47,124 bases of DNA from a virus, in the IMG/VR virus record IMGVR_UViG_3300009706_000013, positions 1-47,124 of that record; one strand, written 5' to 3'. Position 1 is the stretch's first letter. Each line of letters opens with the position of its first letter. Shown here one piece after another: positions 39,568-47,034 of this stretch. The notes under the pieces are model-generated. The model had not been told where the DNA came from and made no database searches. It saw only the letters and a program-made list of their open reading frames with translations. The position numbers were made by a program, and so were the translations under genes.

Positions 39568-40049
39568 CAGATTCTGGCCTCAACTGGTTTGTCTAGGACT
39601 GCACGGACTTTAGCAACAGTCCATCCAGAACCCATGTCGCTAGTAATCTCGGCGTGAGTCAGACCCTTGTCATAGAGAGTCCACACCCGCTCCTCAAGAC
39701 GAAGCTCCTTGGCAAGCGCCTCGTCCTTGTCACGCTTATCCTTGTCCACCTTTCTCAGCTCGGACGCACGATCCCGCGCCTTCTCCATGACAACCTTGCG
39801 TCTGCCAGCAGCGTTCTCAATGGTGTCCCAGCCTCCGTAGTTGGTCGCCATCCCCGTCTTTTCCTTCAGGATTTGCGAATCAACATGATGGACGTTCCTG
39901 TGGAGTGACGAAATGCCTCCGCCACGAGGGAAACAGGTCAGGTAGAGAACACCCATCCCATTTGTCCCAACGACGACAGACGCTTCCGGCTCCTTTGTCT
40001 TGTCAGCCTGCGAGTAATACACACAATTCGTGCCCACTTCCAAATCCAT
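39567..40049 (-). CDS. Protein with C-terminal helix-turn-helix, 160 residues
   Basis: GGGAG precedes the ATG at 40049. A small beta-rich N-terminal half is followed by a charged helix (ARDRASELRKVDKDKRDKDE) and a helix-turn-helix-like end (RVWTLYDKGLTHAEITSDMG). It sits between the terminase and the portal, where small terminase subunits or regulators often lie. The C-terminal motif is a sigma-70 region 4/homeodomain-like pattern. Possible terminase small subunit or transcription regulator; neither is proven. Confidence 0.6.
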   Translation of the reverse strand: MDLEVGTNCVYYSQADKTKEPEASVVVGTNGMGVLYLTCFPRGGGISSLHRNVHHVDSQILKEKTGMATNYGGWDTIENAAGRRKVVMEKARDRASELRKVDKDKRDKDEALAKELRLEERVWTLYDKGLTHAEITSDMGSGWTVAKVRAVLDKPVEARI

Positions 40050-40067
40050 GCCGTGTCTCCCTGTTGT

Positions 40068-41753
40068 CTAGCCCCTACCGGGTCCCATGTGAACGAACTC
40101 GTTTTCTTCTTCGCCGTTTTCGGCTTCCTGCCACTTCTGAAACGCTTTCCAGGCCGGTGACGGGTGTGCCTTTCCCGGTGTTGGCCTAGCATACTCGATA
40201 TTGTGGGCTGCGAGGTATCTCAAACAGTCCATCAGGTGATTGTTGCGGTCAACAGGTTCCTCTTTTGCCTCTGAACCCACCACACGCTTGTGGTATCTGT
40301 AGAATTCCCGCTTCAAGTTGGGCGTTCTGTTGATGATGACCTTCATCTTGATCGTTCCGTCCGTCCTGACAGACATCCACTCCCTCACAAGGCCTATGCC
40401 AGCCTGGATGTTGTCACTGCCTGGAACAAAATTGTTCGATGTCATCTCGCTTCGGACGTTGTAGCGACCGAATGCGTCAGCATACTGCTGCTTGACCGTC
40501 CTGTTGAATCCCATCGGGGTCTGGCGACCGGCGCGGTTGTCGATGATGAACGTCTGAAAGGTTTTCCCGCCCACCTTGGCAGCAACCATCCTCGCTGTTT
40601 CAGCCGCATCACACCGTCGAAGATACAGCTCGTCGTACAGGACGACATGATCCCCCAGGGATGGCGGGGGAACGGCAACAAACAGGATGGCACAGACGAC
40701 ATGGCCAGGGTCGAGAGCGAGATACCGACACCAGTCGTCCGGGGGAACCCCGTTGTTCTTCCTGATTGCCTCGTCAACCTTGTCCTCAAGCTCGACCGTT
40801 TTCTTTGGGGTCCCGTGAAGTTCCTCTGAGAAACTCGGGTACACCAGAACTGTGTCCGTGATGAATTCACCGAGGTCTCTGGACCGAACTTCTTCCGGGC
40901 TTCGCTTCGACCACGCCTCAATACGCTTCCGCTTCTCGTTCTTGTCAATGAAGGGGTTGTCACTGTATCTGAGCGTGACCTCGAAGACGTCGGGGTCCTT
41001 CCGCTTCTTCTGTTCCGAGGCCCGCTCACTCATCTCGATAAGGGCATCGTTCTTGGAGTGAGGCCACACCGACCAGATCATTCGCCCTTTGCGGTCAGAC
41101 AACCGTGCCTGGTACTCAGGGATGTGACGGGGATATTCGATGTCCTCGTCGATGTGAATGAGGTCAACCGGATCGCCCTGCTTAGGCTCACCATGAGAAC
41201 TGAAGGCGTGTATTTCCGTGCCATTCAGAAGCCTGCAAACAGTGAATACACGCTCTCCTTTGTTCTCCCAAGCCCACCCCTTTGGCTCGATCAGACGCGG
41301 GGGGATGAGTGGCGGAGCTTCCTTGGACTTTTCCTCGTGGGCAGCGTCATATTCGTTCCATGGACAGAACGGTCGCCACTCCGTCGTGATCTCATCCTTG
41401 ATGATCCGGAATGCACCCGGTCGGAACAGCATTCTGTGGATAGTTCCGCCGATATGACGTTGATCGTACCCCACCACCCAGATGAGCAAACCCCTGTCCC
41501 TGGGGTACTTGAAGGGCATTGGCCCGTCGTCTGTGTATATCGGCATACCCGTGGCTGCGGACGCTGTTTCAGCAAACGCCGACATCGACTTTCCTGATCG
41601 GTTTCCGCCCCGGACTATGCGCTCACTGGCCATCGACAGATGGAACGGAATCTGGCTCTTCAGAGGCCTATAGATACGCAACGCCTCCGACCTGCGACGA
41701 TGCTTCTCAGCCGCAGCCTTTCCGATGCGTTCCATCGCCTCTTTAGTTGTCAC
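40068..41753 (-). CDS. terL: Terminase large subunit
   Basis: The start is a GTG overlapping the upstream stop (GTGA). ATPase motifs are Walker A GGNRSGKS (residues 49-56) and Walker B DLIHIDED (197-204). The nuclease part shows D348 in YLALDPGH and D405 in FIIDNRAG, and a late acidic site near NNHLMDCLRYL. At 561 residues it is in the normal range. It pumps DNA into the prohead through the portal and cuts it. In this genome it lies downstream of the capsid genes rather than upstream. Confidence 0.95.
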   Translation of the reverse strand: MTTKEAMERIGKAAAEKHRRRSEALRIYRPLKSQIPFHLSMASERIVRGGNRSGKSMSAFAETASAATGMPIYTDDGPMPFKYPRDRGLLIWVVGYDQRHIGGTIHRMLFRPGAFRIIKDEITTEWRPFCPWNEYDAAHEEKSKEAPPLIPPRLIEPKGWAWENKGERVFTVCRLLNGTEIHAFSSHGEPKQGDPVDLIHIDEDIEYPRHIPEYQARLSDRKGRMIWSVWPHSKNDALIEMSERASEQKKRKDPDVFEVTLRYSDNPFIDKNEKRKRIEAWSKRSPEEVRSRDLGEFITDTVLVYPSFSEELHGTPKKTVELEDKVDEAIRKNNGVPPDDWCRYLALDPGHVVCAILFVAVPPPSLGDHVVLYDELYLRRCDAAETARMVAAKVGGKTFQTFIIDNRAGRQTPMGFNRTVKQQYADAFGRYNVRSEMTSNNFVPGSDNIQAGIGLVREWMSVRTDGTIKMKVIINRTPNLKREFYRYHKRVVGSEAKEEPVDRNNHLMDCLRYLAAHNIEYARPTPGKAHPSPAWKAFQKWQEAENGEEENEFVHMGPGRG

Positions 41754-42319
41754 GCAGTCTCCATTTCCGATTCAGCCGGGTCATGGATTTTCAGCCCATG
41801 CTTGTTGGCCAACTCGTTGATAAGCTCGGGACGGTTGTCGAGAAGACCGGCGACCATTTTGCCTATCTCCTCCTCAAGCTCATCGTCAGTCAGTGACGCC
41901 AAGTCGGGGGCGCTCTGGCGATGGTCGGCTGACAGGGAAGTTAGCCGGATTCCGACCGCGTAGAAGGCGTCCAGGACCAGCTTGCTGCCCGGCCTGTCGG
42001 TGGCGGCATCGTTGATGTGACGCATCCACTCGGCACAGAAAGCCTTGAGTCCGCCGAACTGCTCGTACATCTCTGCGGCGACTTCTGTCGGGTGCGGCAC
42101 CTCGATCCTGTCACCACGGATGTCTGCAACCAGCTCCTTGAACATATCCTGCCGACCCTTCTTGCGTTCGTCGGCAGTTTTCTTCTTCCGGTCAGACTCC
42201 TGGCACGACTTGCACCAGCTTGACTGCCCGTTGGTTTTCTTACCTTTGTGAGCGTAGAAATCAGAGAGCTTCTTGGTCTTTCCACAGAAGCTGCATGGCT
42301 TGGTTCGTACCCCTACCAT
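41750..42319 (-). CDS. Zinc-finger protein, candidate terminase small subunit, 189 residues
   Basis: I start at 42319 (MVGVRTKPCS), 11 bases after the upstream stop and after GGGGTGGTGA; an ATG at 42364 would overlap that gene. C9/C12 and C36/C39 form a CxxC...CxxC zinc finger like that of HNH-associated proteins. A charged helix and a helical domain follow (VAAEMYEQFGGLKAFCAEW). The acidic C-terminus (TDDELEEEIGKMVAGLLD) and position directly before terL support a terminase small subunit role. This is inference. Confidence 0.6.
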   Translation of the reverse strand: MVGVRTKPCSFCGKTKKLSDFYAHKGKKTNGQSSWCKSCQESDRKKKTADERKKGRQDMFKELVADIRGDRIEVPHPTEVAAEMYEQFGGLKAFCAEWMRHINDAATDRPGSKLVLDAFYAVGIRLTSLSADHRQSAPDLASLTDDELEEEIGKMVAGLLDNRPELINELANKHGLKIHDPAESEMETA

Positions 42320-42329
42320 GTCACCACCC

Positions 42330-43232
42330 CTATCTAGGAACCTTGAATGGACGCTGCGGGACATCCCAGGACCTGTCCAGCCCTGATGTGAAATCGACGT
42401 GTTTCCGCTTTTCGTTTTCCGGAAGTCTCGTCGGCGCTATTTTCAACAGCCTGTCACTGACCATGGACGGGGTCACAAGCTGGGGTTTTCCTACAACCTT
42501 GGGCTTCCAGTGTCCTGCCCAGGCGTCCCAGTTCACACACACCGGGTTGTATCCCCATTCACACTCTCCCTTGAGGCTTAGGTCTCTGGTCGCAGTCACA
42601 TCCTCGGTTGAGCACTTCTGTGACTCGTAGACGTCCTCGTACTCATAGTAAAACCACGGGTTGTCGCCCTTTTCTTTTGGCTCAGTCAGGTCAAACACCG
42701 ACACGTCACAGAGAATAAGACCTGTCGGAAGGGCGGCAACGTGTTCAATACCACCTCTCTCGAAAGCCTCCTCCCGTGTGAATTGACCCAGCTTCATATC
42801 AACCTCATCCGGAGTATCCGACTCCATTCCTCTCCAACGGAACACATAAATATTTTCTTCCGGAGGTGGGCCACAGTAGGGAGCCGCGACAACAAGAGGC
42901 TTACCATATTCGATCATGTAGTCCAGGGACGATGACCAGAACGGCTTGGCTTCCAGGTCCTGCCCAAGGAGAAGGTCGGGAGCCATATCGCTGTCAAGCA
43001 TCAACAGCAGGTCGTAGTTTTCCTCTCTGGCTAAACGAACTGCGCGGTTGCGGGTCATGGTGATCGGCGTGTCCGCCATGTCCACCAGGTTAACCCTGCC
43101 AATCCGAGAGTCCGCTTTCATCTCCGGAATGGATCTCAGGAGCCAGTCACGCACGTCAGGATGTTCAGACTTCATCCCCCCGTTGCCACCGTAACTAAAT
43201 GTGCATATCAGTACGTCATGCTTCATCGGCAT
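42330..43232 (-). CDS. GT-A type glycosyltransferase, 300 residues
   Basis: The protein begins with a Rossmann-like strand (HDVLICTFSYGGNGG), then a substrate region TPITMTRNRAVRLA and a DxD-type motif MLDSDMAP (residues 78-85). Later HVAALPTGLILCDVSVFDL matches the acceptor-site part of GT2-like enzymes. No membrane segment is seen. It lies between the decoration protein and the zinc-finger gene. Together with the glycosyltransferase at 23957 it suggests that the phage adds sugar to its own virion. GAGAG lies before the ATG at 43232. Confidence 0.75.
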   Translation of the reverse strand: MPMKHDVLICTFSYGGNGGMKSEHPDVRDWLLRSIPEMKADSRIGRVNLVDMADTPITMTRNRAVRLAREENYDLLLMLDSDMAPDLLLGQDLEAKPFWSSSLDYMIEYGKPLVVAAPYCGPPPEENIYVFRWRGMESDTPDEVDMKLGQFTREEAFERGGIEHVAALPTGLILCDVSVFDLTEPKEKGDNPWFYYEYEDVYESQKCSTEDVTATRDLSLKGECEWGYNPVCVNWDAWAGHWKPKVVGKPQLVTPSMVSDRLLKIAPTRLPENEKRKHVDFTSGLDRSWDVPQRPFKVPR

Positions 43233-43311
43233 TGTTGTCTCTCTTGTTGTGCGCCAAACTGAAACTCAAGCCTCCCATGCCACCACTACCGCCATGCTCT
43301 CTACAAACGAA

Positions 43312-43360
43312 TAGCCGCTGCTCGGTCGTGGCACCGAACAGCGGCTACCGTCTCGGTGCC
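43312..43360 (-). ncRNA. Predicted H-type pseudoknot or compound terminator after the decoration-protein gene
   Basis: On the minus-strand RNA, arm 1 GGCACCGA (43360-43353) pairs with TCGGTGCC (43337-43330), and arm 2 TAGCCGCTG (43347, inclusive of 9 bases, to 43339) pairs with CAGCGGCTA (43320-43312). Arm 2 lies inside the loop of stem 1, and the second half of stem 1 lies inside the loop of stem 2. Connecting loops of 5, 1 and 9 bases are right for an H-type pseudoknot with 8 and 9 base-pair stems. It starts 8 bases after the TAG at 43371-43369. Only a weak T tract follows. It may protect the capsid mRNA or end part of the transcripts. Confidence 0.6.
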
Positions 43361-43368
43361 GGCAGTCT

Positions 43369-43983
43369 CTATCTGATTGACAGGTCAATCAGCGTGTCTG
43401 TGTTAGTATCACCGGCTGTTCGTGCCGTGATAGCCGTGCCAATGGCATTCTGGCTGACTAGCAATGCATCAGCACCTGTCGCTGCCGCTGCGGCATTTCT
43501 GTCAAACCTACCACTCTCAGTCGCCCCGGCTGTGCTGGCGGCGGCTGTCTTGGCATGAACGGGATCATTGATCGCGGCGGCCAAACCCAGGGTGGTATAC
43601 GACGACTTGACCAGGCACGGACCCTTGACAATGATCCAGCAAATGTCGTCATCAAGGCAGCCAGCGGCGGGGAGGTGGTCGTCTACCACGCCCGCAACTT
43701 TCTGACTGTACGAATTTGCATTTCCGTCCACTTCCTTGCCAATTGCATCAGTCTTGAACTGGACAATTGTCTTAGGCAGCAGGGCAACCCCGCTGACGTT
43801 CCGAACGGCGATAGCGACCACGTCACCGTTGCTACGGTGCTTGGTTTCGTCTGACGGGTCCGTGTCCTGAAAGACGTGAACCTGTCCGAGAATTGAGGTC
43901 CCTGGCAAGTCTGACGAATCAACCGTCTTCCCGTGAAAGAACGTCCGCCCTCTGGCGAAAGGTGCTACTGCTCGGTCTGGCAT
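43369..43983 (-). CDS. Putative capsid decoration/cement protein, 204 residues
   Basis: GGAGG precedes the ATG at 43983. The protein is beta-rich and Ala/Gly/Thr-rich (DVVAIAVRNVSGVALLPKTI, later DDICWIIVKGPCLV), a layout like DUF2190-type capsid cement proteins. The C-terminal part has the repeated Ala/Gly/Thr composition of surface-exposed strands. It follows the major capsid protein by 58 bases. A role in stabilising the shell is inference from composition and position. Confidence 0.68.
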   Translation of the reverse strand: MPDRAVAPFARGRTFFHGKTVDSSDLPGTSILGQVHVFQDTDPSDETKHRSNGDVVAIAVRNVSGVALLPKTIVQFKTDAIGKEVDGNANSYSQKVAGVVDDHLPAAGCLDDDICWIIVKGPCLVKSSYTTLGLAAAINDPVHAKTAAASTAGATESGRFDRNAAAAATGADALLVSQNAIGTAITARTAGDTNTDTLIDLSIR

Positions 43984-44041
43984 CTCGTATCCTCCGTGAG
44001 GCTCTCTATTTTATTGTGTCCAAGTGCGTAACGTCTCTTTG

Positions 44042-45142
44042 CTAGGCAATTGCTGCCAGCTTCGCGAAGTGCTTGGGATTGTAACGCACGTTGCCGAAGA
44101 ACCCTACGAGGAACAACCAGGCGTCCGTCTTGATGTCGTACTCGGGGCCACGGGAGGAGAACAGCACACTGTCGAGGCTGCCTAGCTCCATCTGATCCAC
44201 GTTCAGTCCGTATCCAACATCGGCGGGAACGTCGAAGTCGGTGTCGATCATCACTCCGTCCTGATTCAACACGTCGTCGAATCCTAGGTCCTGAGCACCC
44301 TTGTGCGGAACCATGATCCGCCGGAGGGATTCGATCTTGTTCTTGTATCCGTAGAACAAGTTACCGGCCAGAAGATAGATATCAGGCCGCCCGTCCTTGC
44401 CGGAAGTCTGAGTCAGCCAGATCGTTGACTGCCGGAGAACCCGCTCGCAGTTGTTGTCCCAGGATGTCGAGGACGTTCCCCAACCTGAGCTGCTGTAGTT
44501 GATGATCTTCGGAGAGATGTAGTCATACTCCGGGTCGCCGTTGCCGTCCGGCCAGTCCGTCGCAGCATTGGCGTTCGGACTGGTTGTCAGGTCGGTACTC
44601 CACGAGCCACCCTCGTTGGCCAACGCCGTGGACTTGCCACCGTAGGTATCACTCGGCTGTGCGATACGGTCGGCGGCGACAGTCGTGCCCGTTCCGAAGA
44701 AACTCTCCAGTCCGTGCAGACGGTTCTCGTTGCCGGTCGCGTAACCGTCAATGAAAAACTCTCCGCAGAACTTGTTGCGGAGAGACTTGGTCAGCGTCGG
44801 CATGATCCGGTCGTAGCGTTTGACAATGGCGATGTCGCCCTTGTTCTCCAAACGCTCTTTCTCCGTCATCATGTCCGTGGCTTTGTAGCCACGCCAGTCG
44901 ATCTTGAGCTGACGCAGAAGATCGTGCCGGGAGAAGTCAATAGTTCCGCCGTCGCCGTAGGCGCTGACGGGCTGCTCTGCGTATTCGACATCCCAGTTGC
45001 ACTCGTGGGATGACTCGTTGAACGTGATCCGGCCCTTCTGGCGGACCATCGTCAGGATGAGCCTGTTCCGTATCGTGTTGTCAGCAGCTCCCGAGAGATA
45101 CTTCGGAGCCGTGCTATGAATAATCCCAATCCACTCTGCCAT
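44042..45142 (-). CDS. Major capsid protein, HK97-fold type
   Basis: AGGAG lies about 10 bases before the ATG at 45142. The 366-residue protein lies right after the scaffold gene. It reads like a capsid protein: a helical and acidic start (RNRLILTMVRQKGRITFN), a P-domain-like helical part (IMPTLTKSLRNKFCGEF), a large beta-rich A-domain-like region and a Phe/Tyr-rich end (WLFLVGFFGNVRYNPKHFA). No protease cleavage signal is obvious. The assignment rests on context and overall layout; it is expected to be the most abundant virion protein. Confidence 0.82.
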   Translation of the reverse strand: MAEWIGIIHSTAPKYLSGAADNTIRNRLILTMVRQKGRITFNESSHECNWDVEYAEQPVSAYGDGGTIDFSRHDLLRQLKIDWRGYKATDMMTEKERLENKGDIAIVKRYDRIMPTLTKSLRNKFCGEFFIDGYATGNENRLHGLESFFGTGTTVAADRIAQPSDTYGGKSTALANEGGSWSTDLTTSPNANAATDWPDGNGDPEYDYISPKIINYSSSGWGTSSTSWDNNCERVLRQSTIWLTQTSGKDGRPDIYLLAGNLFYGYKNKIESLRRIMVPHKGAQDLGFDDVLNQDGVMIDTDFDVPADVGYGLNVDQMELGSLDSVLFSSRGPEYDIKTDAWLFLVGFFGNVRYNPKHFAKLAAIA

Positions 45143-45156
45143 CTGTCAGTCTCCTA

Positions 45157-46281
45157 TCAGCCGTTTTGCGGAAGCAACCCTCGTTCTCGCATTTCTAATT
45201 CAGCGAGCTGAAGGAATGACGAATCGCCATTTTGCGGGATGCCACTCCGCTCTGAACTGTCGATTGTGCCCGACTGGTTGGGTTGGTGATAAGCACCCTG
45301 CAATCCACGCTCTAGGAATGTCTGGTTTTGTTCTGGCTCTGTCAACCCCGGTTCTTGGTACTCTGGCTGGGCCTGTTGTTGATATTGCTGTTGCGCAAGA
45401 GATTGTTGCTGGTACTGCTGGTTAGCGTACCCCATTCCTGTCTCAAGCATATCCCTCTGCAACAGTCCTGACGCAAGGTCCCTGATCTCTTTCGCGTCAG
45501 TTACTCCGGACGACCTGAGACGCCTTGCGTACTCCTGCATCTTGTGACCGGCAGGAGTCAGCATCTCTCCTCCAGAATCGTCAACCAGCCGGTTTCCCTG
45601 GTTGTCCAACTGAAAGAAAATCGACTTGTTCTCGTCGAGGAAATCTCGTGCAGTTGACCTTTCCCTAATCCCGTCTACTGCGTCCCTGACCCGGCTCTCG
45701 ACCATGTTTTCGACACGATCATTGAGTCCCTCCCACATGAAGTCATGCGGGTTCTCCCAGAACCTCTGTCCCTCCTTGCGGAGGTATTCCCGATACTCGT
45801 TCGCCTTCTGAGCGACAATCGGATTGACGTGCTGATAACGCGGAACGAACTGCCCACTATCCGGATCCAGCTTCACCAGAGCGTCCCAGTCCTGGTCGTA
45901 CTCCGGAGGGTTCCACGAGCTGGCAGGAGCTGATTCCGGTGTCGGAGGATAGTACGGTTCATCGTACTGGGCCGAACGATCCTGCTGCTGCTGGGCCAGC
46001 CAGGCGTTCTGCATCTCGCTCATCTGCCCCTGCATCTGGGGGATGGTCGCTAGACCCTGCTCCAAAGCCTGCACGAACGTCGCGTCGTCCTCGAACTGGC
46101 TAACGTCGTAACCCCGTTCCGCGAACGCCTGCCTCGCTGACGACTCAGTGGCCGCTGGGGGTGCGTTGTACTGCTGGTTGATCTCCTCCAACCCCTGCTC
46201 AAATGTCGGCTCGGGTGTCGGTGCCTGCTCTGGAGTGGGCTGCTGGGGGACGCCTGGTTGCTCGGAGTAGCCAGTTGACAT
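45157..46281 (-). CDS. Scaffolding-like protein, 374 residues
   Basis: GAGAGGTGA precedes the ATG at 46281, the first gene of the virion operon. The N-terminal 130 residues are Pro/Gln/Glu-rich and disordered (QQPTPEQAPTPEPTFEQGLE). A helical core follows (KANEYREYLRKEGQRFWENP, NDRVENMVESRVRDAVDGI), then a Gln/Tyr-rich end and a short helical tail (FLQLAELEMRERGLLP). Low complexity, high helix content and position directly before the capsid gene are typical of scaffolds. No protease motif is seen. Confidence 0.78.
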   Translation of the reverse strand: MSTGYSEQPGVPQQPTPEQAPTPEPTFEQGLEEINQQYNAPPAATESSARQAFAERGYDVSQFEDDATFVQALEQGLATIPQMQGQMSEMQNAWLAQQQQDRSAQYDEPYYPPTPESAPASSWNPPEYDQDWDALVKLDPDSGQFVPRYQHVNPIVAQKANEYREYLRKEGQRFWENPHDFMWEGLNDRVENMVESRVRDAVDGIRERSTARDFLDENKSIFFQLDNQGNRLVDDSGGEMLTPAGHKMQEYARRLRSSGVTDAKEIRDLASGLLQRDMLETGMGYANQQYQQQSLAQQQYQQQAQPEYQEPGLTEPEQNQTFLERGLQGAYHQPNQSGTIDSSERSGIPQNGDSSFLQLAELEMRERGLLPQNG

Positions 46282-46311
46282 CAGTCACCTCTCATGCTGG
46301 TTGACACCAAA

Positions 46312-46340
46312 GTTGTACACGGCCCGGTTTTCTTTTGCAA
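46312..46340 (-). promoter_or_regulatory. Predicted leftward promoter of the virion operon
   Basis: On the minus strand TTGCAA (46340-46335, 4 of 6) and TACAAC (46317-46312, 4 of 6) are 17 bases apart. The start would be near 46305, leaving a leader of about 24 bases with the scaffold ribosome binding site. It is divergent from the promoter at 46357-46385. Confidence 0.45.
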
Positions 46341-46342
46341 TT

Positions 46343-46354
46343 GACAATTTTGTC
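46343..46354. promoter_or_regulatory. Candidate operator between divergent promoters
   Basis: GACAA and TTGTC form an inverted repeat around two central T, placed exactly between the two -35 boxes (46340 and 46357). A regulator bound here could control both transcripts. Which protein binds it is unknown; the XRE repressor or the DUF1580-like protein are candidates. Confidence 0.4.
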
Positions 46355-46356
46355 GC

Positions 46357-46385
46357 TTGACATCGGTTTGCGTTTTTTGTAAATT
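46357..46385 (+). promoter_or_regulatory. Predicted rightward promoter of the DUF1580 arm
   Basis: A perfect TTGACA (46357-46362) is followed after 17 bases by TAAATT (46380-46385, 4 of 6). Transcription would start near 46392, giving a short leader with the GGAG at 46397-46400. A second TTGACA at 46341 has no matching -10 box. Confidence 0.55.
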
Positions 46386-46409
46386 TTGAAAGTCTTGGAG
46401 AAAATGACA

Positions 46410-46688
46410 ATGACGCTCAAAATCACAGACGACAAACTTATTCCAGTTTCTGCTGTTTCCAAAATCCTGCCGCACGTCAGCTACGGGACGGTCAGGAACT
46501 GGTACATGAAGGGCTGCGTTTCCCACGCTACGGGAGAGCGGGTCACCCTGGATGTTATCCAGATCGGACACCGCTTCTTCACCAGCCGAGAGTCGGTTGA
46601 CGAGTTTATAAAGAGGCTCAATGGTGGGGACGAGGACCGCTCTGTCAGAACGGCTGACACGAATACTGGAGTAACCTTCTGTGAGTGA
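46410..46688 (+). CDS. DUF1580-like helix-turn-helix protein, 92 residues
   Basis: I use the ATG at 46410, 9 bases after GGAG (46397-46400). A closer ATG at 46404 and a TTG at 46386 are less likely. The sequence KLIPVSAVSKILPHVSYGTV, then RNWYMKGCV, GHRFFTSRESVDEFIKRLNG fits the DUF1580 pattern (winged-helix or excisionase-like, W-x-x-x-G and R-x-T-S-x-E). As far as I know this family is found mostly in Planctomycetes. It is the first gene after the divergent promoter, so a regulator or excisionase-like role is plausible. Confidence 0.72.
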   Translation: MTLKITDDKLIPVSAVSKILPHVSYGTVRNWYMKGCVSHATGERVTLDVIQIGHRFFTSRESVDEFIKRLNGGDEDRSVRTADTNTGVTFCE

Positions 46689-47034
46689 AGGTGACGCCAT
46701 CCGCAGAGCTGACGAACTGGAAACAGAACTTCGTGAAATCAAGGAGGAGAACTACAAACTCAAAAAGCGTGTTGAGAGGCTACTTGCTCCCGAGACTATG
46801 CTGACTGCTGACGGGTTCATCGAGGCGATCACGGGCATCTCGTATCGCTTCGGCCTGCCCCCGGTCGTTGCCTACGACTACGAACAATGTGTCGAGATCC
46901 TGAAAGACCGAGATGGCATGGACCATGGTCAGGCTGTCGATTTCATGGAGTTCAATGTCCTGGGAGCCTACGTTGGAGAACGCACACCCTGTTTCATAGA
47001 CAAATCGTGGAGACCAGAAGATCATGGACACTAA
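46681..47034 (+). CDS. Coiled-coil protein of unknown function, 117 residues
   Basis: It begins with GTG at 46681, overlapping the stop of the previous gene by 8 bases. Residues 8-36 form a charged coiled coil (ADELETELREIKEENYKLKK). The rest is a compact acidic domain (YDYEQCVEILKDRDGMDHGQ, then AVDFMEFNVLGAYVGERTP), which reads like the small phage proteins seen near replication genes. No named family is recognised with confidence. Confidence 0.6.
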   Translation: MSEGDAIRRADELETELREIKEENYKLKKRVERLLAPETMLTADGFIEAITGISYRFGLPPVVAYDYEQCVEILKDRDGMDHGQAVDFMEFNVLGAYVGERTPCFIDKSWRPEDHGH

